Origin: Nemopilema nomurai
Lineage: Eukaryota > Cnidaria > Scyphozoa > Rhizostomeae > Rhizostomatidae
Reading direction: 5' to 3'
DNA length: 64,000 bases
NCBI GenBank assembly: GCA_003864495.1
Contig: ML133401.1
Span: forward strand, 4,765,189-4,829,188
The notes under the pieces were generated by a model. That model was not told the origin of the DNA. It saw only the letters and a program-made list of their open reading frames with translations, and did not search any database. Position 1 is the first letter of the stretch; the number at the start of each line of letters is the position of its first letter. Below, piece after piece: positions 50,901 through 61,044 of the stretch. The translations under genes were made by a program, and so were the position numbers.

Positions 50901-53900
50901 AACACAATTATACATTTGGGATTAACAATTTTGGCGTTTTAGAACGTGTATGTTTGTAATTGGATTCCAAAGAGAAGCACTAAATTATTGATGTACGTTG
51001 TGTTTTTGAAAGCAACGATGTTTTTTGTTATCCAAAATAATATATTTTCTGCATTGCTTTAAAGGAAGCAAAGGTTTAACCCCAAACTTCTAATGTTCGT
51101 GGACTTTTAGGCAATATTATTTGCACATGCTTGTTATTTTGGAAATTATTATTTTTGTTATCAAAGGCTTTCTTTGTGACACGTGCCCCACTGATAAAAG
51201 GTAATGTTTGTTTGTACCAGCGCCGACATCAGAAGGGTCCAAAGATGATGATCTATTCTCTGGGAACTTATCAAGAAAGTCCTCCAAACCCGCGGTGATA
51301 GACGCACCTACCGCAACACCTGCTACTTCACAAGCGGGAAAGGTTGGTACCTCAAAGGTTAACGTAAACACTGTTGATTTCCATGATTCGGCAGCAGGTG
51401 TTTTTGCAAGTGTTGTAGAATTTCGACGAGTTTTTTTGTGTTACTAGGTTGGCTGGCTGTAGTTGAGATTTTTTAGGCTCGTAACTTCTTATCTTGGCAA
51501 ATTTTCGATTGTCTTAGCCTCCCACAAACCCTTGAAACTCGATATAAAATGATAGTAGCGGCGACAAAATGAAATTTGTGTACAGCACACCTGCTGCTGG
51601 ATTTACACTGTTTGCAGGTCCATAAAGCCCTTGAATACATTTGACTAAGGTTATCCATAAAGAGGACCGTTTCCAAAATAAAACTCTTCGTCACTGCAAT
51701 CTTTTAGTCTATTTATATTGGAATGGTAAATCTTTGACGTCCGGTTTTTGTCGTCTGTTGTTTAAAGAAAGCAAAATTCATTTCGACATCAATACCTTTT
51801 CTTATATTCAATAATTGCTTTGAGGAAGCAACATTTTGAGAAAGTTTTTAATAAGATTTTCAATTCTCTTACATCCCACGGAAAATGAAAATTCAGAACC
51901 GATTTAGGATTAATGTTGGAAAATTTGAACTATTTGACAAATTCGAAGTGCTTTGGGCCTATTTAATTTTTCAACGCCATTCTTTGTGGTAAATTTTTTC
52001 ATTAGAGGCCAAATTCCCAGTATGGAATGCTGCAAAAATTCTTTTTAGACAAAACGTTGCCCATCTTGAAGTATAATGCAAGTGGGATGGTGTCCCATTC
52101 GTTATTTAGTATTTTCAGAATTTAGAGTGCAAGTCTTTCCTTCTTAAAGTAAAGTCACATCATTTGATGGGAGAATAAGGTGTGATTTTGCGTTGGGTGA
52201 ATTTCATGTAGAGGTCTTGAGTGATTTTGCGTTTATTGACGCACCGAGGCTCATGCTAACCTTAGTGAGGTATTCCTGCTTACCGGCTTTTAATCGCCCT
52301 TTGTCGGTTACGTCTCCTCTTCTTAGGTGTGTATGCAATATTATTGATAACAGGGATGCCTATTTATAATGTTTGTAGTTGAAAGACGAAGAGGCTAAGG
52401 GTGATGTCAAAACAAGCTCATCAAAGATCGAAGAGGAAGTGAAAGCAAGTGTCAAGGTATTGGACCCGTTATTCGTTTCCTTTTTTTTGCGAAGTTGTCA
52501 TGTGAAACTAAGGGAAGTTTTGTTGTCAAACTGTCGTGTTAATGTTTCAGCAGCGTTGTTGCAAGTTGTACTCATGCATTGATGCAGATAGTCATTAGGA
52601 ATGGGGATGTAGGAAGAAATTCATACAGACAGCCAAAATTTGGTCACCACCCACCAAGACCCATCCTGCCAAAGACGCCTATCGACATATTAGACTCAAT
52701 AAACACAATTATTTTCTGGTAGCTATTTCCAGTTACAAAAGACTGACCTCTGAAATACATAATGCGTGGGCTTGTTGTGGTTTTTTAAAAGCGGATTAAA
52801 ACTCGCCTTACCAGTACGTATTATTTTATATTTCATGTTAGCCGAAGATTGCTTTCAATCCTGCTACGTTACTTCCTGGAGCTGCTCCTCCCCCGCGTAC
52901 CGTGGAGCCTACCGCAGCATCGTTCGAAAACCCACCTGACACGCAGATACTGACAAATCCTAACAAGGTAGTATTCAAGGGAAAGTTGTCATAAAGCTTT
53001 TTCGAAGTTGAGTCGTAAGACCTTGGCCATTCCTTAAATAAAAGACTTTTGAGACATCTCGTGAAAATTAACAAATGTTTTTTTGCCAAACCCGTAGTGG
53101 GATTAGTTTTTCCATTTATTATACCAGAGCCGTTTGAAACTCGTCAGTTGCTTTTTGAATATGTTTATTGATGTTTGCACGCTCGCTTGAATGAAAACTT
53201 TTTGGATTCTGGTATACCCATTTACAGTTTTGTCCCTGTATACCTTTCTAGAATCGGGCGAGAATACAGACGAAGCGTCGACCGCCCACACGGCAAGTGC
53301 GACAGAATTCGTCCGATTCGTCTACGAAACAGAATTCAGCCTCTGGAGCCATTGGCCCACAAGTGAGCCAGAAGGGAAAAAAATAACCGAAAGCCTGTTT
53401 GAGACTGAGACAGACAGGGAAAGCGAGGCTAAATCAGTAGCAAGAGAGGCTACATCTAAAGAGGCTACACCTAAGGAGGCTACACCTAAGGAGGCTACAC
53501 CTAAGGAGGCTAAACCTAAGGATGCTGCACCTAAGGAGGCTGCACCTAAGGAGGCTAAACCTAAGGATGCTGCACCTAAGGATGCTGCACCTAAGGAGCC
53601 TGCACCTAAGGAGGCTGCACCTAAGAAGGCTGCATCTAAGGAGCCTGCACCTAAGGAGGCTGCACCTAAGAAGGCTGTATCTAAAGAGGCTGCACCTAAG
53701 GAGGCTGCGCCTAAGGAGGCTAAACCTAAGGAGGCTGAACCTAAGGAGGCTGCGCCCAAGGGAGCTAAAAAGTCTGTCTTGACAGCAAGCGATATATTTA
53801 CAGACGACGGCGATGATCTCTTCGCGACAAGTGTCACCCCAGTGGCAAAGAGCCGTGCCAAAACAAAGCAAGCAAAAGAGAGATCTGAACCAAAAACATC

Positions 53901-56900
53901 AAGTGCGAAAAAGGACGATTTGTTTTCTGACGATTTGCCAGCTAAGACAAAATCTCAAAATAAGGATGAAGAAACGGAAAGTAAAGCTAAGTCGGGCAAT
54001 AAGGATATCGGTTTGTTCTTTGATGACTCGAAAGATAACGATGTTTGTGGCGAAGCAAAAAGTCCTGCTATTCTCGAAGAACAATCAAACGTTGGAAGTG
54101 AAAAGAAAGAGGATGAAAAGACCAAGAAATCATTGGAAAATGGGGCATTGGCAGTAGAGACTGATAGTAAAATCCTGTCGGAAGATGAGGATCTGTTCGA
54201 GTCATTAGCAAGCACTTCCAAAGAAAGAGATGTTAGTAAGGATGATGTCAAGGGTACAGTTAGTACCTCTAAAACTAGTAAAAAGGGTAAGGAAGATGCG
54301 GAAAAACTCAAAAAGAAGAAAGAAAAGGCTAATATATTTCAAGAGGTACATCGCTCAATAATGTTTGCTTTTCAACACCTATATACTTGTACTGTTGCTA
54401 TGATTTATGTTACCTGGACGTACTATTTGATTTTATGGAGCTTTTTTCAAGTCTTTATGTTTCGGTGCTGCCGTTCAAAAGTATTTGTTTTTTTTTTAAT
54501 AAAAGAAAGGAATAAAATTGCGCCAACGCCAGATTTCCAGTTTATCAGTTACGATAAAATTCCGCCATTGAATTTCTGATCATTCCAAATGTGTGTAGGA
54601 ATATGTAAAAATTGTGATTCTAATATCTTGAAAGATATGCCTCTAGGTTTAATTCTCTCTAATTTATGTTTTGACATTGCTTAAATGGAGTTGCAAATTG
54701 CCATCGTGTTGTCACGTCAAAACTAGCGGTGCGACATAAAAGACCGTGGTTATAAAATTTCTTCAACTACAATTGATTCAAATCTTGTTTTTGTTTTGAA
54801 AAGGGAAATGACGATGATCTGTTTACTGGCAAAACCCCTAAAAAGGAAGGTAAAAAGACGAGTAAGGCTTCAAAAACTGCCACCGATGATGATCTATTTG
54901 GGGATAGTGGATCGATATTTAATGTTCCATCCAAATCGAAAGAGAAGAAGAAAAAGAAGGCGGAAAGTCGAAACGACGAGGGTAAGTGATTACTTAATCG
55001 CTCCACGTGATTCTTTGATTTTCACTACATTATTTATGTCGCGTTGGTACACTTTTGATGATCACTCAAGTGAGATTCTATGATTAATCAACATGAATCG
55101 TTCAAGTGATCATTTTAATTGATTTCAATTAAATGTTGCAGAGATTAGGACAGATTTCTCGTATAATCTCTAACTGACTATTATCGGTTGAAGTCAGAAA
55201 TACTGTGTTATTTTGCTGTTTAAATCAAAACACATTCGATTATGCTTGATTTCATTGTTTCATTTGTGAATCATTTTTATTCATGCAAAGATTGTGAAAA
55301 AGAATGTTTTACAGTAGTGAGATATACTACCACTAATTCTTATAAAAAAGATTTAACAAGGCTTAATTTCTCTGAGTAACAGTTGGCATGCTGTGGAGGA
55401 CCTCATTTTATTTGCAATTAAAAGCAGTAGACAGATGAGTCTCCTGCATTTAGCATAAAGCAGTTCTTCAGTCTTTGGTAACACCCGGTGGTTAACCCAT
55501 TTGCTGAAAACCAGCCTTGGTAATCCGGAGATATTGCTTCAACTCTCTCCCTATCCCACAGCGCAAATGCTTCAATGATCTGTAAACGAAAGTAACGACT
55601 GATTTTTCTCATCGGTATCACCCCAACTTTTCCTCATATTGAAGCCACGAAGGTCGGTTTTCATGGTTCTATCCCTTACAAAATATGTACCCGACATCGG
55701 ATGAATGCGTTCACGGGCAGCTTAGAACAGTCACCCGGTCGCTGATCATCTTTCTACATCCGATTTGTGATGGCCTTAAACTGCGTTGAAGAAGAATGAT
55801 GCATGTTCACCTAACAAAATCGTGATGATCTCTGTATTAAGTGGACATGAGGGTCTTGACCTACTGTACTCAAATCAGGAGAACTTGCCAGATTGCAGTA
55901 CGTTTTCTATTCACAGAGTGACAAAGATTATTCAAAAGTTCTATTAAACCATGATGCTGCACTAATTGGACAAGTGTAATTAGTCAGGACGTGATCTTTG
56001 TTGAAAGTAAAGACCTGTATGTGCTACCTGGAAGATTTTCCACGGTAATTGAAGGACTTCTAATTACAAAATGACATTTGAAAGAGATCGGGAAGTAGAT
56101 CTAAGTAAGATATGAAAGAACAGGCTATGCTTTGCAGCAGGTTTCTAGACTTGATCGCCGAGACTTTATCGCAATTCAAAAGTGACAGTGAACTGGTACC
56201 CACCACGATTATTATCAGCCAATAACAGCCATTCCTCTATCTGTACGCTGGCAAACTAATCTGTATAATTTTCTTAGGGAGATAGAGTTTCCGTTCAAGT
56301 CGGTTCTATTTCCTTACTTGCTACATGATCATTTCTGTCAAGTTGTGAATCAAAACAATTGTTAGAGAGGTAGATTTGGTTCGAAGACAGTTGCTTACGA
56401 ACACCGAGACAAGAAGACGAGAAGAACTGTAATTCTGAAATCGAGCTGCTAGAAACTGAAATAAGAAATGGTGTAGCTTTCTAATCTCTTCGTTGGTTTA
56501 TGTACGAAATTATTCTAGGTGTTTTGCTTGAGAAGAGTAAGATATCTCTCAGAAAATGCAAATGAACGGATTTTATAAGAAAAGAGGACAAAGTCATTGT
56601 TCAACCATAAACTGTGTTATGATATTTGGCAGAAAAATGTTGAAGGCTCTTCGAGTCAGAATGCCTTGGTAGTAAGTTATTTTGTCTGACTAGGCTTTCT
56701 GCATTCATTAAGACGTTTTTACAGGTTGTATTTCAGTATTTCGCATGAAGGGCAATGAAATTTCTTTGTAGACTTCAAACTGTGGTGTTTAAAAACCTTA
56801 ACCAAAGAATTTTTTGTTTTGTCTGGAAAAATCAAGGGTTTAGTTGTTTGCGATGACTCATGGTTTTTGAATGTTAATTAATTCATTAATTTATTAACCC

Positions 56901-59900
56901 TATTTTGAACTTCACAACTAGAACTCTATTTCAGATTTCCAAAGATGGTTTTACCAAACAGAATTTTAATTTTATTTGGTTTTATTATCTACATTCTTTA
57001 TTGTATGTAAGTGAGTTCTTTAAAATTCGAATCATCATCGAATTGAAATCTCCTGGAAATGTCAGTACAATGAAGTATGAAATTTGACACTGTTTTGCCA
57101 CAAAGCGTTTTGTCACATTGTTACATTATAGGGGCTGAATGGACGTGGGAAGGGTGAAGGGTGGTAATTTTCATCAGAAATTTTCCATTGAGAAGAAAAA
57201 AGTATGCATATTCATGTGATTCCGTCGCACCTGATTAATTGGAAGTCCAGTGAAGATTTTTCAAACAGTTTTTGTCTTAAAACCTGGGTTTCTTCGTCTA
57301 TACCCAACAAAATATGGTCAAAACGTCAAAAGTGTTCGTTCGGCCAAAGCGATTTATTTTCAATCGTATCTGGACACAATTGTTGTAATTGCTAGTAAAC
57401 CTGAATCTGATTGGAATCAACCCGAATCTGTACCTAGGAAAGCTTAGATACTTTAAGAGGAAGAGGGAAAAACCATTAATATTGTGGCAAAAAAATTGAG
57501 CCTTTTTATTGAGAGTTATAGAGTTCCCATCTATAGAGTACCTGTGCTTAATTAATTTTACTACAGAAACCTTTGAGATAATCAGGTGTACAAACCATTC
57601 AACGGGTAGACAACAAGAACCAGCTGCTGTATTGTTAAATTTCTTCAGTTTAATCTGTCACCACGCGCCTTTTGGTATGTCTAGACCTCTATTTGATTCA
57701 ACTGTTTTGGAAGGATTGAATGTTATTCACTGATGAAATTTTAAAGGATCTTCTGCTGACGCCACACACTTTCCCGCCACTACCTCATCATCAATCCGAG
57801 GCCAGCAGGTCGGAAGTGAACTGAAAGCCAATGAAGTAAAAATGTTTTGAAACAATTGAACAGATGAAAATTGCTTTAGCTATAAATTACGAAAAATATT
57901 GTTGAACAGAAAGCATGTGATCTGGAATTTCTGTACACAAATGTGCTGTGCAATATTATTTAATTAAACTTATTGCTATATTGAATATTGAAGACAAATC
58001 ATTTCATAAATAATTTCTTAAAAGACCGTTATGACGATTATATCTATAAACAGATTAGCCAAAGCATTTTTAAGAGATACACTCACAAATTATTGTACAA
58101 AATATTTCTCATTTCATCTGTAAAATATTTATAGTATGACAAATGTTTTAAGGCTGCTTAACAAAAATTTACAGGTAGGTAGCAAAACTTCCGTCTAGCA
58201 AACTTTACTAGCTTCTCAAGAAAACGTAAATGAGCCGCTAGTCAAAACTCTGTAAACAGGTTGCATTTGTTTTTAATGTGATTCTACGATAAATGATGAA
58301 ACATTTTTTCGAATGTAAGCTAAAAGGTAGTGATTTTTCTTCAACTTTAAAGTAAATAACACTTGCAAACAGATACATTGCCAAAAGACATTCTTTAAAT
58401 TTCTCAATTGAAATAAAATTTGCAGGGATAGACAGTTTGTAAACAAAAGATATTTTTAAAGACAAACGCTTACAGTCAATGGTATGCTTTAAAATTTGCT
58501 CACTGGATGCAGCGTGTCGCTTTATCTGCCCAATAATTCGAAGCATGATTTCGCAAAGTTTCTAATTCAAGAACTTAATAATTATGAACTGTAATAGTGT
58601 CTTAATTAAGTTTCAATAAAGTTTCGGCAGCGTTTAGGAGACTTCAAATGAGGGCAAGGAGTGTTTTCTCGTCATCTCCTTTGTTTGCTAATTGAAATTT
58701 TATCCAGTGCAAAGCAGGGCATTGAGCTTGCATGTCGGTTTATGGCCCAGTTTCCACCTGAGACATAGAAACCTTGATGCTTCCTGTCTGTTTTGTGTCA
58801 CCCATCACGTGGTTCACCAAATTCGTCGCCAGTGCAAGGTTTTGCCAGAGCGAGGTTTCATCAGAGCGAGGTTTGGCCAGAGCGTGGTTTGGCTAAAGCG
58901 TAACTTAAAAAAGCCAGAGGCTTCCAAGTGAAATTATTACGCCCAGCCAGGGTCCAGCCATGGTCCCTTCTTTTGCTGAATATACTGGTGGTAGTCATGC
59001 CACTTGGTAGCTTGATTAAACTCTATTCTGTTGTGCCAATTTTTCGTGACCCACAATTTTCAACGTTTCAAATGGTAGATTCAGCATGTCACGGCGTGTT
59101 GCTCTCCGTGGTTGTCGCACAACGCCTTGGAACGAGATGAAAAGAGGTCACGTTTCCGCAACACGTTGGGACGTGTTCTTACAGCAAGGTTTGGCCTCGT
59201 TAAAAACTCTGCCACCAAGAACGAGACGATTGCAGCTTTGCTTAAAAGTAAAGGCATTGAACAAGCTTTTCTGTCATGTTCGTTACCGTACAAAAGTCCT
59301 TTATGAAATTTCGTATATAATAGGAATATTGTTTGACTGAAGTAACGAAACAATGAAAGATTGATTATGTGCCTCTTAAGTCAACGTATCATGAAGCAGT
59401 TATCCCCTTGTTTGTGAAACCAGTTTCACCTTTTACAGGTTTAAGACTATCTAAATTAGACGTCCCAAGAGCTGATGAAAGCAATCGTTTTTTATTCCTC
59501 GGCTTAGAGTTAGCAATAATATTACACAGTTTTGGTCAAATATTCCAATTATTAACAAATTAATACGGTGAAGAGACCATAAAGAAGAATTCAGTGAAAA
59601 CTTTTGCAGACATTAAAACAGAACAATGACTATAGGGCGGTGAGGGGCGATGTGCCCTTCACTTTAACCAGAGTCATACTTCAACAGACAGCCTGCAGTA
59701 AGTGACCGTTGGCTTGTCTTCCACACTTGATATGATTCAATCGTAGAATCTCCACTCTAAATTGTTCATAGCTGGCTTTGGTCTTACATAACCGAGACAG
59801 ACGTATTAGATTACACTATCCTGACAAGACACTGTTTCGCCGCTGTTTTGAATAATATCAAGTTATGTATTCGATCCAAAAACACGTACGGGCAGATCCC

Positions 59901-61044
59901 GCCTCGTATCATCGAAGGACTTTGTACTCTGTAGAAACAATTATTTCCTGGAAGTCAGGCCGATTGTTAAATTTTCCGCAGATTGATCTACATTAACGGA
60001 ATCGTGTTACAAGCGAGGCATTCTAGTATTTTAAAGCACTGTTATCGTCACGGTGGTTTATTTGTTTTACGAAGCCTTTCAAAAAGGAGGTTAGAGGATT
60101 TGAGAATTGTTTGAGAACTAAAGTTTTGTGAGGTTTTCCATTTAGCTGTCTCATCCTGAATAGTGTAGATTTGAATATTGTGGGCGTATTGGGCATAAAC
60201 GATGCTGATGTTGATTTCAGAGTCTGTCTAAAATAGGGATCTTCTTCTAAATGTAGGCAAAAGATTTTTGGGGATGTTGGTTAGCCGAAGTGCTTTTTAA
60301 CCCTAGCAGGCCGGTTATTTTCCATTTTCAAATTCCCCTTAGCACGTGACCATTTGGCTATGATCGCCCAACCAGTGTTATGATTGGGCACGTCCTTTTA
60401 GAGAAATGAGCCAGAAATCCCCTAGGCTCATCTTCGGGCCTAGTTTATTTGACTAACATCCTAGAACAGATTCGCGCATTTGTCGTCAAGGTGTTGCGAA
60501 AACACCCAGCGTATCCCCTATTTAGTGTTCTATCCTCGATTGTATCCAGCGTTTGCTTTTCTGAAGACAAGCACATTCCTGCAGCTGAGATGTTGCCCTT
60601 CCGCTGACACAAATCCCCACGATACCCTAGGAATGCGTTGCATCGTTTGCGGCTAGTGGGTTTTCCATAAAATTTTTTAGCATACCCTTTGTCCTCAAAA
60701 CAGTGTCGACGATTGCCTTAAGGGACATAGCCCCTGATGTATTAGGAGATTTTTCCCTACCCCCTCCCCTGATGATAGGAAATTCCCTAGTTTTTCAGCA
60801 AATTTATGATTGTTCACCGCGCTCTGAAGCAATGATGCTCCATTAACTTCATTCTATTAGATAATTACAATAATTTTTTCTCTTGTTTTTCTTAGACATT
60901 TTTGCAACTGGGGGTGAGAAGAAGGCCAAGCCAAAGAAGAAAGTGGAAAAGACTTCGAAAACAAAGACGACTATTTCACAAGCAAGCGAGGCGAGTAGTA
61001 CAAACATTTTTGACGATCCACTAAATGCCCTGGGAGGGGAGTAA
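35905..61044 (+). CDS. WASHC2: WASH complex subunit 2 (FAM21)
   Basis: 28 exons: 35905-36162, 36989-37081, 37431-37502, 37634-37696, 37865-37982, 38643-38710, 39232-39319, 39871-39956, 40338-40388, 40710-40841, 41650-41965, 42216-42328, 42729-42804, 43075-43155, 43668-43708, 43863-43992, 44547-44726, 45370-45490, 46907-47006, 47673-47981, 48393-48680, 48874-49042, 51221-51342, 52379-52456, 52842-52967, 53252-54345, 54804-54981, 60896-61044. About 1566 aa. The globular head binds the rest of the WASH complex (KWSLAGDAG, FNDFLMLSN, RPLPHLIGTAEFF). The long acidic tail has more than 20 LFa-type motifs (such as DEDLFGES, DDLFTAP) that in the family bind VPS35 of retromer. Later come KIPAGAVSLFGG, a basic capping-protein-binding stretch (KRRPPTRQ, exon 26) and the C-terminal NIFDDPLNALGGE. 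It acts on endosomes in actin-dependent sorting. Oddities: ten prolines near the N terminus; a one-base frame break at 53377-53383; an Ala/Pro/Lys/Glu minisatellite. The exon 23 donor could instead be after 51357, and the exon 17 donor (GTCTGA) is weak. Confidence 0.95.
43218..43590. repeat. AT-rich TATAA low-complexity tract
   Basis: About 370 bp made almost only of TATAATA/ATATAAT variants, in the WASHC2 intron between exons 14 and 15. A likely replication-slippage and assembly-sensitive site. Confidence 0.9.
44895..45032. mobile_element. Small inverted-repeat element in WASHC2 intron
   Basis: A 138-bp segment bounded by AAATAGCGGAACCAGTTTT on the left and AAAACTAGTTCCGCTATTTT on the right, inverted with one mismatch in the core. 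The interior ('gcaactggctttt ... cattttccg ... gcatactct ... atactttaagtat') recurs in diverged form at 50220-50335. Probably a short MITE family. Confidence 0.6.
49043..51220 (+). other. WASHC2 intron 22 (2.2 kb)
   Basis: Long intron with no coding content I can support. It holds the diverged copy of the 44.9-kb small element at 50220-50335 and otherwise unremarkable AT-rich sequence. Confidence 0.5.
50220..50335. repeat. Diverged second copy of small interspersed element
   Basis: Shares 'gcaactggct', 'cattttccga', 'gcatactc', 'gtgtcggacaaa' and 'atactttaggtat'-like blocks in the same order as the element at 44895-45032. The terminal inverted repeats are eroded. Confidence 0.5.
53377..53383 (+). 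other. WASHC2: Frame break at a run of seven A in WASHC2 exon 26
   Basis: Reading from the exon start (53252, phase 0 from exon 25) gives the conserved KRRPPTRQ region and then ...SQKGKK followed by TAA at 53384. Downstream, the certain coding frame (LFETETD, the Ala/Pro repeats, DIFTDDGDDLF) is shifted by one base. One additional A would restore a continuous frame. The run in its codon phase is A AAA AAA, directly before the stop. Confidence 0.85.
53431..53770 (+). repeat. 15-bp coding minisatellite (PKEAA repeats) in WASHC2
   Basis: About 22 copies of a 15-bp unit close to cctaaggaggctgca, coding pentapeptides of the type APKEA, TPKEA, KPKDA and APKKA. Unit length is a multiple of three, so copy number can change without breaking the frame. 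It lies between the capping-protein-binding stretch and the next LFa motif (DIFTDDGDDLF), 50 bp after the frame break. Confidence 0.95.
54982..60895 (+). other. WASHC2 intron 27 (5.9 kb)
   Basis: The largest intron of the gene, directly before the last coding exon. Apart from the short 16-bp repeat at 58829-58900, I see no conserved open frame, RNA gene or complete transposon. Short open frames at 58692-59340 overlap each other in several frames and show no domain. Confidence 0.5.
58829..58900 (+). repeat. 16-bp tandem repeat
   Basis: About 4.5 copies of a unit close to ccagagcgaggtttgg in WASHC2 intron 27. Confidence 0.75.

Noticed and set aside
53361..53416. Short intron removing the WASHC2 frame break (GTGAGC donor at 53361 to a CAG acceptor)
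   Set aside because: The joined reading gives a stop within a few codons, and the intron would be only about 55 bp. It does not restore the frame.
53322..53861. 179-codon minus-strand open frame with LGAAS-type repeats
   Set aside because: Shadow of the 15-bp coding minisatellite of WASHC2; repeats with a three-base-multiple period stay open in several frames.
58692..59353. Cluster of overlapping open frames in WASHC2 intron 27
   Set aside because: Several frames on both strands are open at once, none longer than 90 codons, no domain; consistent with chance in a locally GC-richer segment.
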